This document shows, piece after piece, positions 50,079 to 61,515 of a DNA stretch of 64,000 nt. Source of the stretch: Diprion similis (taxonomy: Eukaryota; Arthropoda; Insecta; Hymenoptera; Diprionidae); assembly GCF_021155765.1 (NCBI RefSeq), contig NC_060116.1, forward strand, positions 16,990,584-17,054,583, written 5' to 3'. The notes beneath the pieces were generated by a model. It had not been told where the DNA came from. It ran no database searches and saw nothing but the letters and a program-made list of their open reading frames with translations. Both the position numbers and the translations under genes were made by a program. Positions within the stretch are counted from its first letter, which is position 1, and each line of letters opens with the position of its first letter.

Positions 50079-52489
50079 ATGTCGTGGCTCTATAGTGCAC
50101 TAGGATTCATATGTCTGCTGCATTTTGCGACAGGAGAGCAACCAAAGATTGTTATAATTGGAGCTGGAACTTCTGGCATTGCAGCTGCATCAAAGCTATA
50201 CGAACATGGGTTTCAAGATGTGACAATTTTGGAAGCTGAGAATAGAATTGGCGGACGAGTGTATACTACATGGTTTGGTAAGTATTTATCCATGTTAAAT
50301 ATGATTTGCAGTTTGGTGACGAAAATTCAATAGAAGACAGTAGACAAATGTTAAAAAATTTCCATTATTTTCAGATGAAAGCTGGGTTGATCTCGGAGGT
50401 CAATGGGTTCACGGAGAAACAGGCAATGTAGCCTTTGAGTTAGCTTCTCCTCTCGGGCTTTTAGAAGTTCCAGGGGATGATAATTTGGTAGAATATGACA
50501 TTCGTAATTCTAAAGGTGTTCAGTTACCTCTTGACCTCAGTAGAGATTTATTTGCATTGTACACGAATGTGTCTGAAAAAGCTTTCACAGCTCTGACGCG
50601 AAACAATGTTTCCCTTGCAGATTTTTTTACAGCAGAGTAAATACTCATTTCACTCTAAAATAATTTTCATTTTGTATTATTTATTTGATATTATGAATCC
50701 TTGTGATTGTTTTTTCAAACTTAGATTCACTAGCGAGTTACAAAAATACCCATTATTAAATGCGACCCTTGTGAAGGAGGTGCTGAAAATGTTTGAGGGT
50801 TTGATAATATCGTTGGATAGTTCAGATAACTGGACGGATCTTGCAGTGACAGGCTTTGTGGGATATCAAGACTGCCCTGGAAGTGAAATTGTAAACTGGA
50901 AAGACAGGGGATATGGAACCATACTTGACATACTAATGGTAAACTAATTGACTTTACATAACAGGAATCGAAAACTTCAGAGGCGAGAAGTTGATTGGTT
51001 TTATACCCCACTGTGTCATATCAAACACATTAGCTATGCGAACAAAATTCTGAAAGTTATTGAGTTCTTAATATGTACTTGTGTAACATGCAAAACATTG
51101 CCAATCGTTTTAAATAACTTTTTCATTTATATTATAGAAAAAATATCCAAACCCTGAAGAAGAACTTCCAATTATGAACAACACATTGCTGAATTCGGAA
51201 GTGGTCAACATTAATTATAACTCGACAGAGAAAAAGGTTTTGATAGAAACGAGCAATGGACAAAAGTACACAGCAGATCACGTTATTGTAACACCATCAT
51301 TAGGCGTACTGAAGGAACAATACGAAACTTTATTTACACCACAATTACCAGAATCTAAAGTGAAAACTATCAAAGTGAATAATACTATAGTGCAAATTAT
51401 TTCAGTTCCTGAAGCTGTTATTGCAAGGTGACATATGAAATTCTTCAATTGTTTTTAGGGCCTATCGATTGGATCTGTTGGTAAAATTTATTTCTCCTTT
51501 GAGGCACCATGGTGGTTGAAGAATCGTGAATTAGTTCTCTTGTGGGATGAAAAAGACAGACAAGAGTATGAAAACGATGTACGTAATAAAGATTTTTCCC
51601 AACTTGTAACTCATTAAATAAAATTCACCTCTTGCAATGGATTAGTCTTTCACGCCACTGTCAGAATACGTCAGTATTTTTTTCTAGCTTGTTTGTGAAA
51701 TTTGCGCAATAATTCAGCTGATATGGAATATTGAACTATTTTTATCTGGTATCAAATGTTGCATAAGCTTTTTTACAGCCAAGTAAGAAATGGCTGCTGG
51801 ATTTGGTTGGCTTTTTTACGGTAGCCCATAGACCACGCATATTATGTGCTTGGATTAATGGAGCAGGAGCTAGATATATGGAAACGTTACCTGAAAGTCA
51901 AGTTTTTGACGAAGCATTTGCTTTGCTCAATAAATTTTTTGGAAACTCGTACAATATCACAAGACCAACTGGGAATTTGCGGTAAGTCAGTTCTATGATT
52001 GATGAAAATTGTCACTGTTTGCCTGGATGTCAATGTCATTATGATTCAAATATACATGTATATATAGCATGGTCGAACCACGCAGACTAATTTTTTCAAT
52101 ACATTCCAGAACTGAATGGAGCAACAACAAACATTTCCGAGGAACGTACAGTTTCAGAAGTATAGAATCTGATAGATCTGATGTTTGGGCAAGTGAATTA
52201 GCAGCCCCGTTATTAGTTGATGGCAAGCCAGTGAGTATAGAACAACCTTGTACTTCTAAAGATATTTAATTTCCATTGTGAGTTTGGAACAAACGTACAT
52301 TGAAACAGCTGCGAACAAGTACATGATTAGCCTCTCTGAAATAGTTTGTTTTTCTTCCAGATAGTCATGTTTGCAGGAGAGGCCACTAACAGTCAGCACT
52401 GGGCAACTGTTAACGGAGCGATAGAAACTGGTTTTCGTGAAGCAAACAGACTCATCAAGCTATATAACATGAAGAATCCATCACAATGA
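50079..52489 (+). CDS. secreted FAD-dependent amine (polyamine) oxidase, array copy C
   Basis: Eight exons: 50079-50277, 50375-50636, 50725-50938, 51138-51374, 51459-51578, 51779-51981, 52110-52230, 52361-52489, in phase to 494 residues. The signal peptide MSWLYSALGFICLLHFATG is followed by VIIGAGTSGIAAA (Ala to Thr against A and B). The flavin-facing Lys is in GSVGKIYFSFEAPWW and the C-terminal FAD motif is MFAGEATNSQHWATVNG. From exon 3 onward the gene and its introns are closest to copy B, and exon 6 encodes the same residues as B's exon 6 over most of its length. Exon 2 instead matches copy A, so the gene is a mosaic. Likely secreted; substrate inferred from the family. Confidence 0.9.
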
Positions 52490-53325
52490 TAAGAACATCT
52501 TGACTGTGGTACTAGTAGAATGTAGTAATAATATAGATGCGTTACAAATTTGTAAGAATTATCTCTATCCGGTATATTAAACGGTAATCGAACAATTTTT
52601 TGGTCTTTTATTAATAGTGTCCAATAACCCAGCGATTGGTTATACACCTACCTAGAACAATACTTGTACATCTTTCAACACCTATATAATTATTTATCAG
52701 TGTTCGACCATTTTGAGAATGAATACAATTGTTTTCAACATTTTTCAGATACCCACTGCATTGAAATGTTCGAAAAATTTTGAGTTCCTAACGTACAGTT
52801 TAAAACAGGAATCTTACGTCTTTCTGGACACCACAACCCTTGCTGTGAATTCTTATTTTATCTGATCCAATTTCTTGTAGAAGCTCACATTGATGCATAG
52901 AAAACTAGATTATCAATTTTAACAAGAAACCCTGGGTAGATTGACCCCTCCGATTTTGATCTAGTTCATATATGTTGTAGTGCATCAAAAACTAAGAGAC
53001 ACGTATATTCTTTTATTTACTAATAAACGGTTCATAGGGGTGAAAATGAAACTAACTCTGAAATGTTCTATTAATGAATAGCAACATTTCAGGGTTGGTT
53101 TCATTCAAATCCAGCAAGCGCATTAAGAAATAATTCCGTTGGGTGCCTATCTGTTGGGGGTTGTTTTCACTCCTGCATTGTAGATTATCGAGAATGATAT
53201 TTATTACATTGCCTGCTACTCGTTCCCTAGCTACAGTACCAACATATTTGTGTATAATATAAAATATTCCATGAAAACATGGACATGCATATACCGCACA
53301 AATTATAAAAATCAGGGCATAATAA
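52490..53325. other. array end and convergent intergenic region
   Basis: Copy C's 3' flank resembles those of A and B, then the beginning of another upstream block runs to about 52908, where homology stops abruptly. The remaining about 400 bases to the minus-strand oxidase contain a stem-loop (listed separately) and no gene. Confidence 0.6.
53046..53104. repeat. near-perfect stem-loop
   Basis: The left arm (53046-53072) pairs with the right arm (53077-53104) around a four-base loop. Paired ends are ATGAAAC with GTTTCAT and, near the loop, AAATGTT...CTATT with AATAG...AACATTT. There is one bulged base and about two or three mismatches over about 27 pairs. It could be a transcribed hairpin, a transposon remnant or a chance palindrome; the sequence alone does not decide. 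Confidence 0.65.
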
Positions 53326-55078
53326 TCAACATTTTTTTTCTATGTGATACTGTAAAAACGTCTTAGCCTGCCTGATGCCAGTTTCAAATGCTCCATGTGT
53401 CGTCGAATAATATTTTTCGTGAGTTGCTTCTCCGGCCAGCATTATTACCGGTACACACTGAAATAAGACTTGTGATGTACTCACGTGAACATGAAAGGTA
53501 TCATTAACTTGTACAAAAGAAGTGCTTTAAATGTTCATATAGCATCAAGCATTCACCTTGTCGTGAGCTTCTCGAGTAACCGTGCACCAGACGGGCTTGC
53601 CTAAAATTCCCGGTGTGACTGCAGTGGCATCGCAATTCGTAGAGACATGGCTGTAGGCACCTCTGATATACATATTGGAATGCCACTGCGTTCTTTTACA
53701 TCTCCTTGGTACGGGAATATCTTCTCTTTTGAGAAAATGCCGGAGTAGATTGATGCAATCTAAGGCAACTTGGTGTTCGCTCAATGTTTCAATAACATGT
53801 GCTCCCCTTCCAGCAACTTGCCCTAACAAAACTGCCCTGTGACCCTCGAGGACATCAAAACCAGTTAAATCTCTGGTCCACGTCGCTAATTTTTGTTTAG
53901 AAAATATTCTCCTGCCATTCTTTGACCAAATAAATTGAAAACCTTGATCGTTAGGGTCCCACCAAGGCTCACCGAAGTCTAAAAATATTTTATTTACGAG
54001 GCCAAAACCAAGGCTCTCAATGGCTTGCGATAAATGTAGCGGTAGCTCTGGATTGAACATTTTTCTGTAATTTTCTTTCAAGTAACCCAGTGAACATGTT
54101 GCAATCACACAATCAGCAAAAATACGTCTTTTGTCAACCAAAGTTACTGTGACTGGTTTCGCATTTGCCTGACCTAAATTGCCTGTATTGATGCTCTGGC
54201 TCCATTCAATCGTCTCGACGGGGCAGTTCAATCGAATATTTCTTTGATTTAGCCCCTGGAGTATGAAATTGATTATTGAACTGTATCCAGCTTCAAACGT
54301 TGCATGTTTCACTTTCTTGATTGGCTACAGTGAAATGATAGAGTGAAGGCAGAGGAAATAATTTGTTACATATATAACGTCCCATATACGCTACAAGTAG
54401 TAGAAAGAATAATATTTTACCTGGTATTTTCCCCAATATTTTACGGACAATTCATCCAATGTAAAGCAAGCATTCTCAATCATTAAAAATCTAACGTTCC
54501 AGTCAAATATTTCTTCGCGCATGTCTCTAATACTCAGCGGATCACATTTCTTTCGCAAGTGTTTTCTTAGTTTGCTCCTCAAAATTCGACCAACGTTCCC
54601 TGCATTGTCAGCTAAGTGGGTTTCTGGATTTTCAGAAACTTTGCACTCTTCTATGGTAGATTGAACTACATCATTGATGTCTTTTACTAATTTTTCATCA
54701 ACTTCAACACCATCGTCGCGTAGATATAAACCCGATCCCTTTGTTGACACAAAATCTGACAAGAGCTCACGATACCGGCAAATCTTAGCTAAATCACTTT
54801 GATGTCCATACAAATACTGAGCACCGCATTCAACCCAGTTGTTATTCCATGGAATTGACGCTATTCTGCCACCAACTCTGTCTTGGGCTGTCAAACAACA
54901 CGCCGATCCGTGAATTATTAACAAATCACGAGAGCAAATTTTTGAAGCTACCTTCCAACAGTATATAATCTTCACAATCTTCTTCCTCTAATGTTTTAGC
55001 TGCTGCCAACCCTGCTATACCTCCGCCAATTATTATAACTTTTGTTGATTCTACTGATTGCCATTGCGAGTCGTGCAT
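53326..55078 (-). CDS. FAD-dependent amine oxidase, polyamine oxidase-like (intracellular)
   Basis: Four exons on the minus strand: 55078-54952, 54887-54421, 54324-53557, 53457-53326, joining in phase to 497 residues. There is no signal peptide: the start MHDSQWQSVESTK leads straight into VIIIGGGIAGLAAAK. Other motifs are QDRVGGRI, the flavin-facing Lys in LVNKIFLDFGEPWW, and the C-terminal LAGEATHEKYYSTTHGAFETG. The exon plan (four long exons) differs from the eight-exon array genes, so this is a separate, older branch, probably cytosolic spermine/N1-acetylpolyamine oxidase-like. The C-terminus Lys-Lys-Cys is not a canonical peroxisomal SKL signal. The first intron is only about 64 bases, with donor GTAGCT. 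It converges with copy C. Family firm, substrate inferred. Confidence 0.9.
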
Positions 55079-56211
55079 TTTGATTTTTGATATTTGATAA
55101 ACACCGTGATTGGATCAAAACTTGAGTATTTTATTATACGTACTGTAGCCAATGTTCTGTAGGCTATTGTTGGTCATATCGAAAATTTTGAAATAAAAAT
55201 AAAGACATAAAGAAGTTCTTGCAAGAGCCACGCAAATAATTTCAAACTGTCAAAGAAAAATTGTAAATCATCTCACTTATTTTTCAATTTACTTTGACAG
55301 TTGAATCAATCAGTTTCAGTAGTTTCATTGTTGCTGAGCTATTAATATGTCGTAACCAAAGCAAATTTGAATTACCCGCAGAAAAATCCGCGTAATCTTG
55401 ACCTATTGAGTGATTAATTAATGAGTCCTTGGCTGCTTTAATTTTATACATATGATCATTTAATACATGTCTATATTTGTTATGAAATAAATAAAATTAT
55501 GAAGTAGTGAATAGACCGTTTTGAAGATAACTTGTTTGCAAAATATTAACAATATAGAATGTATAAAACTGCTAACACAATATAATCAAATAGGATATTT
55601 ATCTTTGCTCTCTTGCAGATCGGTCTTCTGTTACACTTTATAAAATTGTATAATATCTTGCGAACATATTTTATATAAACACAAGTTGCATTTGCAGAAA
55701 TATATTTATATATTCTTTGCTATATTGAGTATAAAAAATTTGAATTGAAAATAGTCAAAGTACGACCAGCGACTTTTGAATTCAAATTGCTTGAGGAAAA
55801 TCCTATCCATAGTCAACTGTAACCTTGATTCAGTGTGAGGATAAGTGGGGGAAGGTCGTAAATACTTATCTCACCAGACTCGAAATCACGATAGACTCCA
55901 GTATAAAGTATACAATATGGATGGATTGTCTGTGAGCTGTAGAGTTGTAATGGCTACACGGTCATACTAATTCAATATTTTTAACGACTGCAATTCCTTG
56001 GCTTACCTGAAAGAATTTTAATTAAGTAGATTGTAAATAACGTGATAATGGCTGTGGCAAGGTAATAATTTCACACCAACCATTTACATTTGCATCGCCT
56101 GTATTCGACAGAATTATTTTACCTCTTTTTCCTGTTGACATTGCTTTTATTTAATATGCACAAGTCATTCTACTCCGTTTGATTTTCATCATATTATTCC
56201 CCTTTTTCAGC
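55079..56211. other. divergent intergenic region upstream of the first DEATH+SEFIR gene
   Basis: AT-rich DNA holding the promoters of the minus-strand oxidase and of the DEATH+SEFIR gene. The coding exon of the latter begins at 56211 after CCCTTTTTCAG, so a noncoding leader exon is expected upstream. The segment around 55795-55860 (TGTAACCTTGA, ATTCAGTGTGAGGATAAG) resembles one at about 58500-58555 before the second gene. Confidence 0.45.
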
Positions 56212-57867
56212 ATGATGAACCCTTTAATAGCAGAAAATAAAATCGATGCCAAATGTCGAAGAAGTGAAATACAACTAAAGAATGTCGTGCTCAGACAGCG
56301 TACGGCTAAAATTCATGCAGAATGTCTTTTCGAGGCGCCGGAAATTTTACAAAAAATATGTCTATTCATGAGCGCAGATCCTGTTTCAGGGTTTTGCTCA
56401 AATTGGAAAACACTTGCCGACAAGTTGGGTTTGACAACTCAGCAGATCACGGTACATCCTCAGAGAAACAACTTTGAATATAGTATATTTAATTTTTGAT
56501 CAAAAGTTTTCATTGTTGAATAGTTTAATTTGACATATTTTCACTGCAGCTTATCGAGAGGGAATACCAAATGAAACATAGTTCAACTTGGTGGGTCTTA
56601 TTGTCATTTGCATATAACCCAAATGCAACAGTAGAAAAAGTTTTAAAGGTATTAGAAGAAATAGAGAGATTAGACATCATTGATAAGATTAGCGATAGTA
56701 TGCTGCGATTCGTCGACCGTATTTCTAAACAGTCTGAATCGAATGGTACGTATGTAAATAAAGTTAATAACAAACCTTAATAAAGACTTTTTTAATAGAG
56801 AAAGCTCAAACTTTGAAAAACATATGTTTCAGAATCTGAAGGGAAGCTACTCAGGTCAGCAGCTGGTATCGAATGGCTACCTTTGGTGTTAAGACCATTA
56901 AATTCAAAGGAAAGCAAACTTTACAAAATCCCGGGCATTACATCGACACTTGTAAATGACAACAAGTTTGTTGACAGCGGCACAATCGACAACACACGAG
57001 TATGCGAACAAACTTTGATAATAAATCCTAATTGAATATCTTTTCAAAAGAAGTAGGAAATAATTTCCGTTTTCTATATTTCAGCCAAATATACCGCTAG
57101 CTATGAGAGTAATGTTAACTTTTGCTAGTGACGGAGTAGACGCAGCAAAACGAATCACTAAAAAACTCAGGCAAAATGAGCCGAGGATCGGTGTCTTGAT
57201 TTTGAGGGAACAACAAGACCACGTACTAATGAAGAACACAGAGTTTATAGATGACTGCTTTGAACAGGTAATTAGAGCGTACATTCTCATAAATAGTAGA
57301 AATTATCTACTATGTAAGCTACTCGGACTTGGGCATGTGGATTAAATTTACAGTTCTACTGTTTCAGGTGGATACTATAATTCCGATTTTAACAAAGGGA
57401 TACTTTGACGTGATAAACAAGGCCTCAACTACAAATGAAGAACAATCGTCATTTGCAATAGATGAACGATATGCAAAATACATATATCAATGTTTTACGT
57501 TCGAGTTAGTGAAAAATAACTGCTTGGGTAAACGTGTGAGGTTCGTAATTGAGGTGTATTCAAAATTGATCAAATTGCAATGATTTCATATAATTAGTAG
57601 TTAATTACGTGTACTTATGAAACATATCTACGAACGTAACGATAAGTAATGGAGTAATACATTAATAATAATACAATCCTCTGTGCTCTTCTAATCAATA
57701 CTTCAAATATATATTTCAGATGTATCTTCCCAGATGGAACAAAGCGTCGTGATCTTAGGGTCGATCATTTAAGCTTAAGAACTTGGTGGCAAGAAGAAGA
57801 TCTTCAAAAATTGATCAACATGTTACTTCGAGGAAGACAAAATTTATTAAAACCCATTACCAGCTAA
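56212..57867 (+). CDS. death-fold + SEFIR domain adaptor-like protein, copy 1 (CIKS/Act1-like)
   Basis: Predicted cytosolic signalling adaptor. Six exons: 56212-56451, 56550-56745, 56833-56999, 57085-57267, 57368-57540, 57720-57867, in phase to 368 residues, with no signal peptide or membrane helix. Residues about 40-135 look like a six-helix death domain (WKTLADKLGLTTQQI, then STWWVLLSFAYN and a final amphipathic helix). Residues about 205-350 look like a SEFIR/TIR fold: first strand RVMLTFASDG, helix AAKRITKKL, strand RIGVLILRE, the DTIIPILTKGY strand, and a helix YAKYIYQCFTFEL followed by RVRCIFPDG. This order and the last block resemble the SEFIR of CIKS/Act1 (TRAF3IP2). Exon 5 needs a weak donor GTTCGT; the stronger GTGAGG six bases earlier would truncate the protein. 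DEATH call moderate, SEFIR call fairly strong. Confidence 0.8.
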
Positions 57868-58935
57868 CCAAGGGAAGGAAATGAGATCTGAATAGGAAAA
57901 TTAATGAGAATACTAATATTAAAATTTGGACAATATTTTCTATTACAAAATTAATATTTGCGTATATGAAACTTTTGTTTGCTGCGCCAACATTTATACG
58001 CTGCATGCCTGATATACACCCAAAATTAATAATCAAATGTAATATTATACTTGTGTTACACACGGATTCACCGCAAATGTAGATAATGTGTTGTGTTATT
58101 GTGTTACTTAAATATGAAGCAATAGTAGAGACGTAACGGGGTGCGGTCAAATTTTAATCAACTATTTGTTGCTGATGCTAAATGAACTATTTTTAAACAG
58201 GATTAAAATACCTATATATATAGTAGGTATATATACATGAATGTAAAGAATGTTTTATTTCCTTACTTTACTTTTCTATACTTGTCTATTTTTTACGTAA
58301 ACTAAAATGAATCAGAATATAAATAAAAATTGATAGCTCAAAAATCTATGGACCATTTTCTTGTAAGTTTGTTTTTGGATCCAATTATGGATTTTCTTGC
58401 GCCAAATATAGTGCAATTTCTAAAACTGGCTTAGTCGACGATTTAACAAACAGAATTAAACTTTCTTCGCATTCAAATTTCTGGAGGGAAATTGAGGATG
58501 CAATCATGTGTAACCTTGACTCTAACTTGAATCAGAGTGGGGCAAAGTCAGATATCTTGTTTTATTCAAGTGACGTGAATTCTTGGTATTCTGTACCACA
58601 AACCGTATGAAATGTATAATTTTCCCGGTATGAGTCAAATACGTGTAAATTCAACATTGCTAGTTCATTCCAAAGACTGGTACTTGGATTGCGTGTGAAA
58701 AAAGTAAAATTCTGTACAAGCATGTAAGAAAGAGTGTAAAATTGGTTATTGTGACCAAAAAATTTAACATACGCTAAACGTTCTGTTATTAAATTTTTTT
58801 TATACTGAACAATACCCACTAGGAGGTATGTTAAGATTAAACTGTTGGTTGAAAAATCTCTGATTTTATTCTATCAATCTTTATACAGTTTTTCCCCAGC
58901 GTAATAATTCTGATTTCAGAATACTTAACCTCTAA
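57868..58935. other. spacer between the two DEATH+SEFIR genes
   Basis: AT-rich, with a short TATATA tract near 58213-58235. The coding exon of the second gene follows an acceptor at 58919. No gene is supported; minus-strand frames at 57857-58150 and 58562-58819 lack splice or family evidence. Confidence 0.5.
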
Positions 58936-60414
58936 ATGGAGAAGAAAATCGATGTCGATTACAGTGCAGATATGGATTTAAAAGCTATAGAGCTTCGAAT
59001 GCACACAGATAAAATTCATGCTGGATTTCTCTTCGCGTGGGAAGATTTGCGGCTTTTGCAAATATTATGTCTATTCGTCGAGTCGGATGTTGTTCAAAGA
59101 GATCGCCCGACTTGGCAAATATTTGCTGAACAATTGAGTCTGACACGGCAGAAAATATTAGTGCGTAGCCAAAAAATCAGTTTAAATTATTTACATGCCG
59201 ATCAGTACGAATCTGAATCTTGAATTTCGTGTGATTGTTTATAGTGTATCGAAAACGAATTTAAGTATAGCCACGGTTCAGTGTGGTGGGTTTTGTTGGC
59301 ATTCGCAAATGAGGATGACGCTACTATAGGACGAATAATACTCATTTTACAACAGATGAGAATGTTCAATGTCATACGCGAAATTAGCAATGAAGTTCAC
59401 GAGCTCGTTGACTGTCTTTCTGATCACTTGAATTTACAAGGTAAATAAAAGGTTCAAAGTAACTGTTGTCGTTACATCTGATTATATAATTATTATCCGA
59501 GGTACTTGTTTCAGGAACTAAATCCACAATACTTCGGCCCCCCAATATCCCATGGACACCTTTAATTTTCAGATCGTTGAATTCAAGAATCGAGAGAGTT
59601 CCACAAATCATAGATATTACAGTGAGAGCTTCAAATGTGGTGAGTGAAGCATATAAGTATGCTGAATATATACTTGAAAGTTGACTAAAATTTGGATATG
59701 ATTAGAGTAAGGAATAATTCGGTGTTTAAATCGCAGCCAAGTATACCGTCGGCAAGTAAAATAATGCTAACGTTCGCCGATGACGGAGTGGAAGCGGCGC
59801 TCCGCCTGACTGAAATTTTCAGATCAAATGAACCGAGAATCGCAGTTCTACTTCTGAGAGAACAACAGGCACACGTATTCAATGCAGCCAAAGAATTCAT
59901 CGATGACTGTTTGAAAAGAGTAATTAAAGTTCCAATTTCAACGAATTACAAAAAAGCTACTCTTGCAATTTGCATATTCGGGATCATAAGTGCTAAACTC
60001 ATAATTTGATCGACTTCAGGTGGATTATATAATTCCAATTCTCACGAAGGGATACTATGATGTTATAAATAATACATATCCCGATTTGAAAGATCAACTG
60101 GTATTGTCATTTGCAGTTGATCAAACATATGCACAATATGTATATAAGTGTTTTGCAGAGGAATTTATACGGAATCGGTGCTGGAATATGCGTGTAAGGT
60201 GTGTATCTTGCAGGTAGTAAAAGTGCATAAATCCAGGTACAGAAGTTGAAAGTTTGCCTAATTTGTCTCGAAAATGTATTTCAGACCTATTATGCCCACC
60301 GGAACAACAGAAAATGATCTACCGGATCACAAATCATCTATGGGTCCCATAAGATTTAAGGAGGCAGAAATCGGAGAATTCATAACAATGTTGCTGAGAA
60401 AAAGGCGGGTTTAA
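58936..60414 (+). CDS. death-fold + SEFIR domain adaptor-like protein, copy 2 (CIKS/Act1-like)
   Basis: Tandem paralogue of copy 1. Six exons: 58936-59160, 59245-59440, 59515-59639, 59737-59919, 60020-60198, 60285-60414, in phase to 345 residues. Exons 2 and 4 have the same lengths as in copy 1 (196 and 183 bases) and all intron phases agree, so one gene duplicated. The death-like domain carries TWQIFAEQLSLTRQKI and SVWWVLLAFANE. The linker is shorter than in copy 1. The SEFIR starts KIMLTFADDGVEAALRL, with RIAVLLLREQQAHV, EFIDDCLKRV, DYIIPILTKGYYDVI, then YAQYVYKCFAEEFI and MRVRPIMPTG, and a C-terminal basic helix LLRKRRV. The SEFIR is better conserved between the copies than the N-terminus. 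No signal peptide; cytosolic adaptor inferred. Confidence 0.82.
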
Positions 60415-61515
60415 GAAATCGACCGATTGGTTCCGTGGCTCAGAAAACGGCAAAGGTCAAAATTTTTCAAATGTTTATAATTCAAAATACTTTACATACA
60501 CGAATAAACAGTTTATTGTACTTACCACATGAAGGTCGTGGCGATATCTGCAACACACACACTCCACTTAAAGTCACTGTTTTCACCAATACTACGTTTT
60601 AAAACCTTCACGCACATTTGTTTACACCTCGCACGAGCATGGCCCAGCCGGCAGAACGAAAATTCAAAATTCGATCTCTCGATATCAACACGCGCGTTAA
60701 CCTGTTCCACTAATTAAACTCTTTAAAGACGGTTACCCCTGGGTAAATTTTCGTAACCAGTACCCGGCGGGTAAATGGGCTTGGACCATAGGAAGCCGTT
60801 TAGCAATCCGGTAGCTTCTTTATCGGCAGAGCAACAGTTTTTTTTTTGTTTCTACTACGCTGAGTATGTATGTGTATCATTCGATGTCTATTCCGTGCGA
60901 TCCTTAGAGCACATACTACTGGAGGTAGTTGCCCACACCATCAACCTCGCGAAACTGCCGCCGAAGTGATGACAGAACGAAATATATACTTGGGATGCTC
61001 CGTCTGTCTCACTCTACATTAACTGACCAAGAGAAAATGTATCGGCCAATCAGGTGTAGAGCAAGAGAGTTAGATCATGAAGGGCATGTATTTCTCTCTC
61101 ACTCCGTCGCCACACTTTCTCTAGATGTGAAGATGCGAAACTATTGTATGTATTTTGACTTCACTAATTATTTTCTTCTTCCACTTTATTCACTGGGCAT
61201 AGGATGTACAATATATATGATTTACAAATTGCGTTTTTACATATTACATAGAAAAATATACCTTTGACGGGTTTCGAAATTAGCTCCCAATGCCATCGGC
61301 AATCTCGTATCTCTTTTGCGCTGCCGAGTTTGTGAATAGCTCTGTCACTGTCCTAGGGAGCTTTCAGCGCTGTCAGCTAGTTTTGGAACGCACCCCTAAT
61401 ATTTCTTTGTTTACAATACAGGAATTAATATCTATGATTAATATTCAGCATCATCCGTCATTTGGAATGTATGACCACTTTGTTATAGCTGGGATTTTCT
61501 TTTCCTGTCAATAAA
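60415..61515. other. intergenic region with no supported gene
   Basis: Less AT-rich between about 60530 and 61120, with overlapping open frames on both strands (60522-60717, 60775-61267) that show no splice sites in phase and no family resemblance. It may be a diverged mobile-element fragment or regulatory DNA; nothing specific can be supported. Confidence 0.4.

Larger units (their letters stand above)
41940..52908. repeat. tandem segmental duplication array (about 3.4 kb unit) with three amine oxidase genes
   Basis: Coding and noncoding DNA are both repeated. The start-proximal CTGCATTTTG-like motif recurs at about 43330, 46746 and 50118, spacings of 3416 and 3372 bases. Upstream DNA is repeated too: a block with CTTGCAGAAGC, TGATGCATA and TCAAAAAAGAATT lies at about 42710-42775, 46055-46110 and 49500-49550. 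Its first part returns after the last gene at about 52870-52905, where homology ends. A more diverged fifth piece without a gene lies at about 41940-42540. Confidence 0.85.

Noticed and set aside
56212-60414. possible assignment as MyD88 (DEATH+TIR)
   Set aside because: The domain order is similar, but the C-terminal domain lacks the MyD88 TIR box 2 (RDxxPG-like) and its last blocks match SEFIR instead.
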